Shown here: positions 36,373 through 47,871 of the stretch, one piece after another
How positions within the stretch are numbered: position 1 is the stretch's first letter
How the letters are laid out: each line of letters starts with the position of its first letter
DNA from: Acanthosepion pharaonis
Taxonomy: Eukaryota; Mollusca; Cephalopoda; Sepiida; Sepiidae
Length of the DNA: 64,000 bases
Assembly: GCA_903632075.3 (NCBI GenBank)
Contig: CAHIKZ030000580.1
Location: 1,132,501 to 1,196,500 of the forward strand
Reading direction: 5' to 3'
Notes under the pieces: generated by a model
Databases searched by the model: none
Told to the model about the DNA's origin: nothing
The model's input: only the letters and a program-made list of their open reading frames with translations
Program-made: the position numbers and the translations under genes

Positions 36373-36793
36373 GAGATATAGACGCACTACAAAATAAGAC
36401 GCAAAACACTCGAGTCTGCGAATGACAGAATCTTCAAACATAAAATGAAATATCGTTCACTCCATAAAATAGCACATGAAAATGTATGTAAAATACTTAA
36501 GTCTTATAATATATATGAAATATTTATTACATATGATGCGGTGTCATGGTCTTTTCCAAATCTGTAAACCATTTTACACGTAGTATCACATGTACAATAT
36601 GTAAATTTGAAATGTACAGATTCCAGAAATGCTAGGTTTTGTCGCGATAACTGGTAACATTTAGTTCCTGGTAAAGTCTGAGACAGTCAAAAATAGAGCA
36701 AAAAGCATGTCCTTTGGCCAGTTTATCCACAATCTTGATCTTGATGAGCAACTTATTCGAAAACTGGAAAATACAATAAGAATTAAACAAACA

Positions 36794-36797
<4 letters not shown>

Positions 36798-36885
<88 letters not shown>

Positions 36886-36903
36886 TGTGTGTGTGTCTGT
36901 GTA
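36798..36903. repeat. (TA)n-(TG)n microsatellite inside the Penelope-like relic region
   Basis: About 26 TA units then TG/TCTG units. Confidence 0.96.
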
Positions 36904-36909
36904 TGAATG

Positions 36910-37375
36910 AATTAAAAGACAAGAGGAAATAGAGAAAGCCGCTAAAAATATAGTACAGCAACAAAATAACATCATTATCCACAATAATAAATTAAACAAA
37001 TATAGATACATAATACTACCTACTAATTCTATAACAGCCACTACATTGGTTAATAGTGCGGGGGAGTCATGTATAAAATAAATTGCCTAGAATGTTCTTC
37101 ACATTGGGGAAACAAGCAGAATTAAAAAAAAAGACGTATCTTTGAACACAAATAGCCTTTATAAATAATAATTTTAGAAATGCACTAGTCATACACAGAA
37201 ATAAATTCGACCACAATTTTGATCAAAATTACCACAACCATCGAAAGAGAAAGTAATTTGGTCAGAAGGAAAATCCTCGAGAGTGCCGCCATCGAATATT
37301 TTCAAAATATCAATGTAAGCCCCCGTTTTTTTCCCAGTCATACCTTTCCTGAAGGTATTACTACATTCCCAAGTC
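36910..37375 (+). mobile_element. Penelope-like element: GIY-YIG endonuclease relic
   Basis: Frames in order read: KYRYIILPTN; then GVMYKINCLECS with WGN (the GIY…YIG-type start, normally GVYKI…YIGET); then TSRIK and RRIFEHK; then NALVIHRNKFDHNFDQ; then NLVRRKILESAAIEYFQN and INVSPRFFP. This is the domain order of the C-terminal GIY-YIG endonuclease of Penelope-like retroelements. Several frameshifts and in-frame stops separate the blocks, so it is dead. No intact reverse transcriptase is visible upstream; the 5' side is lost or cut by the microsatellite at 36.80-36.90 kb. A hammerhead relic lies about 400 bp downstream, as expected for this class. Confidence 0.75.
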
Positions 37376-37755
37376 AACATATACAACAAGTGTGTTGAAA
37401 ATTCAAAGGAAAACAGCTGAATTCATTCTTTCAACTTTTGGAATACAAACGTCCACCACATATTTCAATCCAAGTAACTTTTTCTTCTTTTTTCTTTTTG
37501 TTTTTCTTTCTTTTTTCTTCTTCGAGCATACAAAACGACGTATTCTGAGGTCTAAATGCCTAGACATGCCAGTTAACCTGTTATTGAGCGTCTTTAAATT
37601 TAAATATTTCATTTCAAGTATGCTATATGACGTAATCTAAGATCTGACTCTTAAATATTTTCTAGAAACTTGCTGAAGATTTATGAGTGTTCTTAAATTT
37701 GTAAATTTTGAGTAACTTTAAAATATATACTTTTTTGCAAAATAAAACCATCACA

Positions 37756-37799
37756 TTCGCCTTCATAAAGTCTATCGAATGACGAAACGCGTCGGCTAA
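37756..37799 (+). ncRNA. Hammerhead ribozyme relic (Penelope type)
   Basis: GTC-TATCGAAT-GAC forms stem II and is followed directly by GAAACGCGTC, the hallmark 3' core of Penelope-type hammerheads. ACGCGT is self-complementary, which fits a tiny stem III that works as a dimer. GCC before and GGC after the core pair as stem I, extended by TT/AA across one mismatch. The 5' core box should be CTGATGA but reads TTCATAA, so key G residues are lost and cleavage is not expected. Its place downstream of the GIY-YIG relic supports the identification. Confidence 0.6.
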
Positions 37800-37874
37800 A
37801 CTATGTATAATTTTCCTCTTGTGTTTTCATTCATTTTGTCTTTTCTACTGACATACTCCATCTGTGATGATTTA

Positions 37875-37877
37875 CAA

Positions 37878-37968
<91 letters not shown>
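37875..37968. repeat. (CA)n-(TA)n microsatellite
   Basis: About fourteen CA units and about 33 TA units. Confidence 0.97.
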
Positions 37969-37974
<6 letters not shown>

Positions 37975-38147
37975 GGACAGCGATTTGACTCATGTCAGTG
38001 TTTGCATTTTGAAGTGCAAAAAGTTCAATAATGAAGAAATAGATGCTACGTATATCGATTAGTATGTTCAAAGCATAATATGAAAAAAAAGTTTTGAATT
38101 ACACGGCAGTTATTTATTTTTAACATAATATCTTTCTTTGTTAATGC

Positions 38148-39489
38148 ATTTAATTCAACAGTGTATAATAACAAAATAAAACAAACATTATGCCACTAAA
38201 ATTTCAATTAAAATCTTAATTCAGCTTTTGAAATTCAGATCTTTCAATTAAAATGTTACCTTTATGATCAGGATATTATCAGAGTGAACAACATACATGC
38301 AGAAAAGACGATAACTTTGCTTCATAGATTACAAAAAAAGCAGGCATAAAAACGTTTTAAAGTATGAATGAAAAAAACTTGATTTATATGGAATAATATT
38401 CAATTCATCCGTAACGTCTACTGACCATAATTGGTCAGGATACGGATAGAGAAAGAGTTCAGAAAATATACAAAATAAAAGAATATGACAAGTACGCGTT
38501 TCTCACCGGATTTGCTTAACGTTTATAGTCAGACAATCTTAAAGGTCTAATATACCAAACAGAGGACATCATATTAACAGGATAAGATATGCGGTTGACG
38601 CTGTTGATTGCAGACTCAGAAAGGAGGCGAAAAGAATTCTATACAAGGAAGTAATGGAAAACAAGAAGGGACTGACTATTAACTGCAAGAAGAAAGACTA
38701 CATGGTCATCAACAAAAAGAGACAAATATGAGCTATATATTGGGAACATCAAGTTCTCGCAGGTACAAAAAATGTTTCTATCGTAGTGTAGTAAGATGAC
38801 GGAAAACGTCATTTAGAAATCTGAAGAAGAAGAAGAAGAAATGGTGAAGTGACAGATATGTTCTACTGACGAAAAATGACAATAACATGGACACAATGAT
38901 GAAATCTCTAGGGAAATAAGAATAGGAAAATATATACTTGCAATCAGAAAGAGAGGTGAAATTATGTGTATACATAAGAAGGCTTAGAGAATTTAACATT
39001 CACGTGTTAATGAAGGCGAAAGGAGCAGAGTAATTAATAGTATCTTACTTTATAAGTTTATGGGAATTAATGTTAGAACAGAGACAAAGATGGTTGGTAA
39101 AGTGTAAAAAGAGAGCGAGAAAAGATAGGAAATTGTACGGAACTATGAAATTCATTGTCCTGAAAGGGCTCAGAAAATAGATATAAGATGTGATGATTTT
39201 CAAATAAAGTATGATTCATTGTATACAGAGTTAAAATTTATGATCTCTTATTGGGTTCAAAGACTCCATGTAGACTTTTCACAAAGATTAGAATAACGCA
39301 GATAGAGGGAGTTTTAAGAGAGTAAAAGGAATTTGTTGTTTTCGATCAGAGTAAACCACAAATCATGTATAAATGTAAACTATGTAGTGCTACCTTAAAT
39401 AAACGTTTATAATTCAGTCCACTGAACAAATAGAAAATCAGTAATTAGTACAGTTATTGCCCTTGCTATCCCGTCTATATCTGAGGTTT
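38148..39489 (+). mobile_element. 1.34-kb duplication copy A with dead LINE reverse transcriptase
   Basis: This segment is nearly identical to 42,088-43,438 in direct orientation. It starts at ATTTAATTCAACAG and ends at CTGAGGTTT. From about 38,500 to 38,790 it encodes pieces of a non-LTR reverse transcriptase: FSPDLLNVYSQAILKGL in copy B, then INRIRYAVDAV, where the catalytic YADD box has become YAVD, then KKGLTINCKKKDYMVINK. In copy A one extra A in the run after ATCAAC breaks the frame that copy B keeps. The family is the same type as at 60.4-61.2 kb. The rest of the segment has no readable domain. Confidence 0.8.
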
Positions 39490-40576
39490 TATAGCGAAAA
39501 GAAAGAAGTAACTGTGCCATCAAAGGTAAAGGAAAATGCTTGGCTTTGTTTAAGTGTCTTAAATAGAAATGTCTGAAAGAATCGATAAGATCAAACCAGC
39601 ATTTCTGGACGCGTTCATTCACTCTAGTGATCAAGTCTAACTTGATTTGACTGAAAATCTATCACAATTTTATCTCTGCCGAGAATAACTTGCAAACCAT
39701 TGGATTAAAAGAAAAACAAAAATGTTCTAAGCATCTATTTAATTCTCCATCATTCAATAAATTTACCTCTATAAATATAAATATATAGATCGTATAGAAG
39801 ATTGTATAAATAAAACGTCACATCATTGAGTAAAGGTTTCTTTTACCACTCACTAACAAAGTATTTAACAAATTCACGGAAAATCTGGTGTAAAAAATGC
39901 ACACACATATAAGGATATTTGTTTTAATACATTATTTGTTTTTCGTAAATGGCGTCGACACAAAGAATATTTTTAGTCAAGATCAAAATGGTATTTCATA
40001 GATGAACACAAAGGAAGTATAAGCCTTAATATTTATATTAATCCTATGTAATCGTAACAACCTGCAATGTTCACATAGCAGAATTGTTAATACCAACACC
40101 AGTTGTATTTACCAGTGATAGTGTGCGATAATTTAGTACGTAACAAACAGTAAAAAACAATTGTCAAGTATAAAAAATGTTTTAGTCAATTTGTCTTTAT
40201 AACAAACATTAGAGAATATCCTTTTTACTAAATAAAACTAATATCTACTATATTAGTAGCAATAGAGTGATTTTGTAAAAATAAAAAAAAAACATGTTCG
40301 GAAATAATCTGCAGTTAGTTCTACAAAAGAAAACGATGGTGAATTTATCGTAGTTTGGATAGTTATGCAGTTAAGAACCAGCTGTAATACGCAAAACCTG
40401 GGATTTTAATAATAACGAAAATAAGTCGAATATTGTCTGTAGCATAGAAAAAATATTTTGAGTAGTTGTGCGTTTTATACAAAAGTATATATTTCTTGAA
40501 TTTCAAACATAGTGCTAGGTATTCGATGCACTGTCATTAATTTCAACAGTATTTTTATTTTCATTGTTCAAAGTCT
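39490..40576. other. AT-rich intergenic DNA between duplication and LINE, nothing recognised
   Basis: No similarity to the flank after copy B was seen beyond a few bases. Confidence 0.45.
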
Positions 40577-41096
40577 ACCATCCGTCCGTGCTTAGAATAT
40601 TGTTGGCATATATGGTCCGGTGTGCCCCTGCTATTTAACTTGGGCTCCTTGATAAAATCCAAAGAAGAATCTGCAATATTATCGGTCCTGATCTGGCGGC
40701 TCAGTTTCAGTCAATTTCACACCGTCATAAGGTTGCCTCTCTGTATCTTTCTATAATTACTTTCATGGAAATTGTTCGGATGAGCTCTTCGTTATGGTAC
40801 CTAAAATTTTTAAATTTAAGCATAGTATTAGACTGGCGTCAAGATCTCATCAATTTACAGTTGAGCTGGCCAATAGATGTAGCCGTAAGTTCTAACAGTT
40901 TATTTTATCGTACTCCCTTTCGGCTCCATACTTGCCAGCCAACTTTAATCTGCAAAAATTTAAATGCAATGTCAATCGCTATCGACAGTCTTCCTAATTA
41001 CTCTTTTTTCTTCCCGCTCGTTAATAATATTTCTGTTTCTAATTCTTTCACATCTAGTAACCCCTTCTTTACTGCCTTGTTTGAGGTGAAATCGTT

Positions 41097-41098
<2 letters not shown>
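40577..41098 (+). mobile_element. LINE ORF2 C-terminal fragment (family B)
   Basis: Successive frames read RPCLEYCWHIWSGVPLL, then LDKIQRRICNIIGPDLAAQF, then HRHKVASLYL, CSDELSSL, RLASRSHQFTVELANR and NLQKFKCNVNRY. This is the C-terminal part of a jockey/CR1-like LINE ORF2 well known from molluscs. At least three frameshifts and a stop break it. The 3' end (…CGTTTAAA) runs straight into a (TA)n-(GATA)n array. A second 3' end of the same family is at 44.33-44.58 kb. Confidence 0.75.

Positions 41099-41171
<73 letters not shown>
41099..41171. repeat. (TA)n-(GATA)n microsatellite
   Basis: About 22 TA units then about seven GATA units at the LINE 3' end. Confidence 0.97.
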
Positions 41172-41172
<1 letters not shown>

Positions 41173-42087
41173 TTGCTGTATCAAATATCTTTATTTGATA
41201 ATAATTATTTTAGCTGAAGAAAACGATGATACGAAAACATCTTTTGTTAATCGCATACAAAATAGGTGATTTTCTTTTTTCATCTGCTCTTGTTTCTTTT
41301 ACAATATTTTCAGAGGCAAAAAAAAGTATTTAACAGCTTGCATTCAAGTTTTCTAACGCGCCTATCATGGCTCGTTTCGGAAAATGTGAATCAATTTGTG
41401 AATGGAACTTTACATCGATTTTCTCGCCATTTAAATATTCGGGATTTTGGAAATTGTCAGGAATCAAAAATAATTTATTCAAAGAAAAGATAGTAATTTC
41501 ATTAAGAAATCTTCCTCCTAAAATGCAAACTTAAAATTTCAATTTTTAGCAATCGCAGCTAAAATTTCGCGCGCTGCATAGTTGGCTGCAGCCTCGTGTA
41601 AATTACAGGTATAAAATATTGGTTGGTACATGGAAATCACCAACCCATGTCAAGATCGAATTGACCATGCAAAAAAGCATGAATCAGAATTAACTAATAG
41701 CAAATGTCGTCGGAAGAGAACCGTCTACTTACGGTGCCAACATGTCTATCGAGAATGGCAATAGTCTATACAGGTTACTGGGATTAAAGTACTGTTCATT
41801 TCATCAAATAATTTCAATCGTAGGTTTACCAAACATCATCTGGCTTGGACATCAGAAATGTTGGCCCATATCTTGCAAATTGAAAGCAAATTCAACTTGT
41901 TTGCAATTGGCAAGAGCTATATCCACATTTGATTTGTCTATTTAACGGCATATCAACTTCTTATACCGAAATTTAATTTTCTTGGGAGCTTGGAAGTAAT
42001 AAAAATGTTATTCTATTTTCACAATTGAATTAAATACGTAGTAGATAATACCCAGCTTTTGTACATATACATGTTTGTGTGGACAAG
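41172..42087. other. Intergenic DNA between LINE and duplication copy B
   Basis: Nothing recognised. Confidence 0.4.
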
Positions 42088-43438
42088 ATTTAATTCAACA
42101 GTGTATAATAACAAAATAAAACAAACATTATGCCACTAAAATTTCAAATAAAATCTTAATTCAGCTTTTGAAATTCAGATCTTTCAATTAAAATGTTACC
42201 TTTATGATCAGGATATTATCAGAGTGAACAACATACATGCAGAAAAGACGATAACTTTGCTTCATAGATTACAAAAAAGCAGGCATAAAAAACGTTTTAA
42301 AGTATGAAAAAAAAAACTTGATTTATATGGGAATAATATTCAATTCATCCGTAACGTCTACTGACCATAATTGGTCAGGATACGGATAGAGAAAGAGTTC
42401 AGAAAATATACAAAAATAAAAGAATATGACAAGTACGCGTTTTCTCACCGGATTTGCTTAACGTTTATAGTCAGGCAATCTTAAAAGGTCTAATATACCA
42501 AACAGAGGACATCATATTAACAGGATAAGATATGCGGTTGACGCTGTTGATTGCAGACTCAGAAAGGAGGCGAAAAGAATTCTATACAAGGAAGTAATGG
42601 AAAACAAGAAGGGACTGACTATTAACTGCAAGAAGAAAGACTACATGGTCATCAACAAAAGAGACAAATATGAGCTATATATTGGGAACATCAAGTTCTC
42701 GCAGGTACAAAAATGTTTCTATCTGTGTAGTGTAGTAAGATGACGGAAAACGTCATTTAGAAATCTGAAGAAGAAGAAGAAGAAATGGTGAAGTGACAGA
42801 TATGTTCTACTGACGAAAAATGACAATAACATGGACACAATGATGAAATCTCTAGGGAAATAAGAATAGGAAAATATATACTTGCAATCAGAAAGAGAGG
42901 TGAAATTATGTGTATACATAAGAAGGCTTAGAGAATTTAACATTCACGTGTTAATGAAGGCGAAAGGAGCAGAGTAATTAATAGTATCTTAATTTATAAG
43001 TTTATGGGAATTAATGTTAGAACAGAGACAAAGATGGTTGGTAAAGTGTAAAAAGAGAGCGAGAAAAGATAGGAAATTGTACGGAACTATGAAATTCATT
43101 GTCCTGAAAGGGCTCAGAAAATAAGAGATATAAGATGTGATGATTTTCAAATAAAGTATGATTCATTGTATACAGAGTTAAAATTTATGATCTCTTATTG
43201 GGTTCAAAGACTCCATGTAGACTTTTCACAAAGATTAGAATAACGCAGATAGAGGGAGTTTTAAGAGAGTAAAAGGAATTTGTTGTTTTCGATCAGAGTA
43301 AACCACAAATCATGTATAAATGTAAACTATGTAGTGCTACTTAAGGTATAAACGTTTATAATTCAGTCCACTGAACAAATAGAAAATCAGTAATTAGTAC
43401 AGTTATTGCCCTTGCTATCCCGTCTATATCTGAGGTTT
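42088..43438 (+). mobile_element. 1.35-kb duplication copy B with dead LINE reverse transcriptase
   Basis: Direct repeat of 38,148-39,489, offset by about 3.94 kb. By eye it differs mostly by one-base changes in homopolymer runs, a few substitutions and two or three short indels. The reverse-transcriptase frame is longer here: INRIRYAVDAVDCRLRKEAK through KKGLTINCKKKDYMVINK, RDKYELYIGNIKFSQVQKC to a stop near 42,742. YAVD in place of YADD is shared by both copies, so the catalytic loss is older than the duplication. Flanks on both sides differ from copy A. Confidence 0.8.
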
Positions 43439-43739
43439 GATAAGCGCAGTGATGTGTGTGTCATGTTGTAGTTTTGTTGTAATTACAACTTAGAATTCAG
43501 TTTGATTTCTTTTAAGAAATTGGAGGATATTATAAGGATTAATGTCATGAAAGAGTTATTTCATGTTGATTGTTTGGTAGTATTTTAAATAGATTTGAGT
43601 GAAGTCGCTACAATTTGTTAGTATGCGTGTATTGTTGATAATTTTACTATAAATATGCATTGTTGGTAATTTTTATATGAAAATGTATTGCTTGTATTTT
43701 TACTATGAAAATGTATTTTCATACTTTCATATTGTTTTG

Positions 43740-43975
43740 TTTGGGGGTTCACTATTTGCCTATAGCTGGGACCCTAACAGATGCTACCACGCCAGGTCAG
43801 GGTGGACCTGAACCAACCGCAATTAAGAAGTGGTTCCATGCTCCTCAAAATATCTAATCTCCCAATCAGTGGGCCCTGTTGCTGCCGGGTGTAGAGGAAT
43901 TTAAGATCAAAAGTCTTTTCGGGTGCGGCAAACGCCCTCTCTTGGATAAATTGCAAAGACATTGTTTGATATTAT
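43740..43975 (-). repeat. G/C-richer repeat-like segment
   Basis: The segment stands out by base composition and holds a 62-codon minus frame (…ERAFAAPEKTFDLKFL…). A weak B-box-like GGTTCAGGTCC lies on the minus strand. It looks like part of a dispersed repeat, but I cannot name the family and see no second copy in the window. Confidence 0.35.
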
Positions 43976-44329
43976 ATATTATCTGCTGGGGTTAGCTTGC
44001 CAGTGGTTTTCTAACATGATATTTCACCCTGTCACATCACAGAGGTACTAAACGCTTTTGGCAGTGGCATTCAGATTAAAGACTCTCAACCTGAATACGA
44101 TTGAAAATTATCGCATCTCGTTAAAACTGAAGATTAATAATTAAATCTCAAGTTTATGGTAGTTTTTTTGTGAAAAAATAAGCAGAGCAGTGTTGAATTC
44201 ACTGTAGATATAAGATACAAATGAAAGATAGAAATAATAAAGAAAATATAAAAATATTTTTAATACAATGTACGATTTTGACGAAAAAAAAACGTTGTTT
44301 ATTCGTTAATTATGAACTAATTATGAAAG

Positions 44330-44580
44330 CTGTTGAGATTTACATGTGAAAGTATTTTGTCTATTCTCGCACTTCTCACTTGTGGAACACCCATCCAGCT
44401 ATCTTTAATCTTCATAAATTTAAATGCAATATCAATCGCTATTTACTGTCCCCCGATTGCTCTTTTCTTTTTCTACTCATTACTAATGCTTGAGTTCCTA
44501 ATTCCCTCCACACCCTGTAACCCATTGCATGATAGTGGCTCTACTCACTTGCTTGAGGGGTGACACCGTTTAAAAAAAGA
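44330..44580 (+). mobile_element. LINE 3' end fragment (family B)
   Basis: Homologous to the last 200 bp of 40,577-41,098. The protein remnant reads SRTSHLWNTHPA, then NLHKFKCNINRYLLSPDC. Both copies share AATTTAAATGCAAT and end in a TTTGAGG…CGTTTAAA-like sequence, here followed by an A-rich tail. It is 5'-truncated, as is usual for LINE insertions. Confidence 0.7.
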
Positions 44581-44770
44581 AAACAAAAAAGTTCGATGAA
44601 TTCCTCAAAGACAAAATGCATCACACGAAACTTTTTCTACATTATCATTAATTTTTTTGACATTACTATGATATATAAAAATTTATACATCATTTTCTCC
44701 CAAATATAAATATATACTGAAAACGTTACCAATATCGGTTAGTTAACACTAGTTTAAATATGTGAACATT

Positions 44771-44826
44771 ATCTATCTATCTATCTATCTATCTAAACCT
44801 CTTTCTCGGTCTCTTTTTCTATCTAC

Positions 44827-44880
<54 letters not shown>

Positions 44881-44881
44881 G
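44771..44881. repeat. (ATCT)n and (CA)n-(TA)n microsatellites
   Basis: ATCT units at 44,771-44,796, then CA/TA from 44,826. Confidence 0.94.
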
Positions 44882-45007
44882 TATCAGTTTGTTCTACCTA
44901 TGTATCTATTTCACTGTGTAAAATTATAATTTAAAATGCATTTGAAGTGAACGTTTTATTTTTAATATGTATAAATTAAAAAGGTATTTAACTACTCCAT
45001 CGATACA

Positions 45008-45008
45008 C

Positions 45009-45048
<40 letters not shown>

Positions 45049-45049
45049 A
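45008..45049. repeat. (TA)n-(TG)n microsatellite
   Basis: Short TA run then about sixteen TG units. Confidence 0.94.
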
Positions 45050-45283
45050 TGTATACAAGACTTTCCCAACGCACATATATAATAAAAAACTTTCTAGAAA
45101 AATGTTGAATTAGACCAGGAAACAGTTGTATTAAAAAGTGCTCAATATACATATGAAAAGATAAAAATTTTACATGTTGAGTTTTAAGCATAAAAAATTA
45201 AAAGATCACCCTATTCTGCTACCAATTTCGGTCAGTTGACGATTTCAGCATACTTGACGTCATTAAATAATTTTACTATTAAA

Positions 45284-45320
45284 CCTCCTGACGAGTGGAT
45301 TCTATCTCCACGAAACTTAG
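45284..45320 (+). ncRNA. Hammerhead-like core with perfect stem II
   Basis: CTGACGA (45,288-45,294) is followed by GTGGA-TTCTATC-TCCAC, a perfect 5-bp hairpin, and then directly by GAAAC. These are the exact conserved boxes and stem II of a hammerhead ribozyme. I cannot find convincing stems I and III: the sequence after GAAACTTAGGACAG is a (TA)n array, which may have destroyed the 3' part. The alternative is a chance or unrelated hairpin. Confidence 0.4.
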
Positions 45321-45325
45321 GACAG

Positions 45326-45327
<2 letters not shown>

Positions 45328-45391
<64 letters not shown>
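45328..45391. repeat. (TA)n microsatellite
   Basis: About 31 TA units between the hammerhead-like motif and the transposase relic. Confidence 0.97.
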
Positions 45392-45394
<3 letters not shown>

Positions 45395-45775
45395 GTTGAT
45401 GTGATTGCTGAAATTGTCTGACAGCCATGATTGGGTTTTTCCTGCTTCTGTGGCATAGTGCAGAGTCGTCCTGTTGCCAGACGTAGGGTCTTCCAGCAGC
45501 CACACTCTTGACCCAGAGCAGTAATACCTCCTCAGTGCATTTAATGTAGGCCTCAGTGGAAAGATGAATGAACGGATAACGTCGCCATCAATAGTGATCA
45601 CCCCAAACTCCTTCGTAGTCACCATTAGACTCATCCAGCTCTTTCCGAATCTTCTGCACTGTTCTCGGATTGGCACACAAACACCCTAAAATGTTCGTAT
45701 TGGAGATTCCGGTGTGAATGCCAAGCAGTACAGCATGCTGCTTCCAAATTCCTGACGGAATGAATTGCGTCATGG
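45392..45775 (-). pseudogene. Internally deleted Tc1/mariner-type transposase
   Basis: On the minus strand the frame starts MTQFIPSGIWKQHAVLLGIH, then TGISNTNILGCLCANPRTVQ and KIRKELDESNGDYEG. This is an N-terminal helix-turn-helix DNA-binding domain of the mariner type. It passes directly to FGVITIDGDVIRSFIFP, then, after a frameshift, AAGRPYVWQQD and RKTQSWLSDNFSNHINP. Those match the region around the second catalytic Asp (usually …YVWQQDSAPCH…). The part between, holding the first catalytic Asp, is missing, so roughly 150 residues were deleted. The C-terminus is cut at the (TA)n array. It cannot encode an active enzyme. Confidence 0.75.
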
Positions 45776-46544
45776 TGCTCTTTCACTCAGAGACGGCGCC
45801 CAACTGACCCTACTATACTGTGCAATCGATAAAATCAAAACAAAAAAAAGATGCATAGGCGAAATTAACAAAAATATAAAATGGCGACACATCGCACCTA
45901 TATGTATGTGTGTGTGTATGTATGTACGTATATGTATATGTATGTGTATATATTTAAACATTTAATGTGACCTTAATAAAATTTCATTCATAGCAATCGT
46001 CTGTATATATTTGTACCAATTTTTATATATTCATTTTGCCGCGAAATCGATGAATTTCAAACTATTTTTGTTTGAAAAAACCTAAAGCAATTATATAAAA
46101 TCAATTTACTTTTTACATCTGTTTATCTTTATCATGATTATTTGTAATCCTTTCTAGCAGACCAACACATATAAAAACCTATCAATTTTTGTGTGTGTGT
46201 GCGATTTGCACAGAATGAAAGAAAAATGCTTCAAACTGATATCATTTGCATAATTTTAATCGACTTATGTGAAATTTTACATTCTAAGCTGAAATACATT
46301 TATCTAAAAACAAACTATATTTTATTTATAGCTGAATAACATTTTTATATGTGTAATAGTCAATATATTTATTTTGTGTTTTCATACAAGTATAACATAG
46401 TACACCATCTTGTTAATATCTTTACTCACTCATATATATATATATAACATATTCATTACAAATAAGTTATAAATCAGAATTATTAACAAATTTTCTTCTT
46501 TCTTTTCATTATTATTTTTCCCTGCTAGTAACTGTGGGGGTTAC
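45776..46544. other. AT-rich intergenic DNA, nothing recognised
   Basis: A short GTAT/GTGT-rich stretch lies at 45,900-45,955. Confidence 0.4.
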
Positions 46545-46765
46545 AATTGAGATCATGTGCCAGCAAGTTTCCTCAATACTTCAGCACCATCCTCAGTATT
46601 CTCGCTTTTTTAGTAGTTCCATTTTCTAGACGGCCAGGATGCTTTCTCAGATTTTTCAGTACTTCCTGCCTTTCTGCCAGGTTCTTTTGGTCTGTTCCAG
46701 GTACTTTAACAACGACAGGCACAACAGTTACACTCATATTCGACGATATTTTACTCCCCTTGCGA
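46545..46765 (-). mobile_element. LINE 3' end fragment (family A), antisense
   Basis: On the minus strand one open frame reads SVTVVPVVVKVPGTDQKNLA, then ENGTTKKARILRMVLKY and stop. GAGGAAACTTGCTGGCAC follows. It is the C-terminus and 3' UTR start of family A (VTVVPVVIGALG…SARILRRVLE-stop). It is the best preserved of the four 3' ends and the only one in reverse orientation. Confidence 0.75.
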
Positions 46766-47439
46766 GAAATACGTATTTTTCAGCTTTTTTATTGATTATA
46801 ATGATGATGTAAAAAAGTATTCAACAAATATTTTTATAAAAGTCGTCTTGATTGTTATTAATATTCTTAATTAATTAATGTTCACAAAATATCAAGCCTT
46901 TAATAATGATAGTTGTAATAGTTTTAATTAAGATTTTGACACGAGTGCTTTTATTTCATTGACAGTCCAATGATTATAATTTAAAGATAGTCAAGCGTGA
47001 AGATGATGACGAAGGCATAAACATATGTGGACGTGGAAACTGCCATATTTGGTCAAAGCTAGAAGAAAGCCGAAAATTGCACAATGAGTTGGGTTGGATT
47101 TAGGGATGGGAAATTAGAGGAGGGGGAGGAGCAGTTATATATAATCACTCTCTATCCTTCTGTTCTTTTTTTCCCTCATCTCAAAATCTCCTTTTTTCAA
47201 CTGTCTTCATTTATGTATATGAAAAGCATTGACTTAGGTTCGGTCCGAGTCAGAATACTGAAGTGCAATGGTGAAAGAAACACTAAGAAATACATCAAAA
47301 GTAAGAAATAAAACTTCCTAGAAGAAGAAGGAGAAAATAAAAGATTCAAAACAATGAATAACAAAATAAGGTTTTAAGAAGAAGCAAAAAACGTAATTGA
47401 AACAGAATAAGATAGAAAAGAGAAAATTACAGCAAAAGG
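46766..47439. other. AT-rich intergenic DNA, nothing recognised
   Basis: No supported feature. Confidence 0.4.
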
Positions 47440-47577
47440 CCCACACACACAGACACACATACACACACATATATGTGTGTGTGGGTGTGTGTGTGAAAAA
47501 CAGAACGATAAAAGTGACCATATACAGCCGCTCCTCCCTTTACCTAATTTCCCATCCACACAAACACACACACACAC

Positions 47578-47644
<67 letters not shown>

Positions 47645-47663
47645 GTGTTTGAAACACGTTTGA

Positions 47664-47698
<35 letters not shown>
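47440..47698. repeat. Microsatellite cluster with a small palindrome
   Basis: CA/TA/TG array at 47,440-47,495, CA-TA array at 47,558-47,642 and TA array at 47,667-47,698. Between the last two lies CGTGTTTGAAACACG, a perfect short inverted repeat. Confidence 0.92.
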
Positions 47699-47703
<5 letters not shown>

Positions 47704-47871
47704 AAAAAATGATATATAATAATAAAAAAGATAACGTTTTCGTCTTTTTAATAAAAAAGATTTCTGAAAAGGCATTCAATTTTATTATAAAATCCCATGA
47801 TAAAACGTTACAAACTCCGCAAAACTCTGAGTATGGACAAGATAAGTGAACATTTCCATTTATTTATTACT

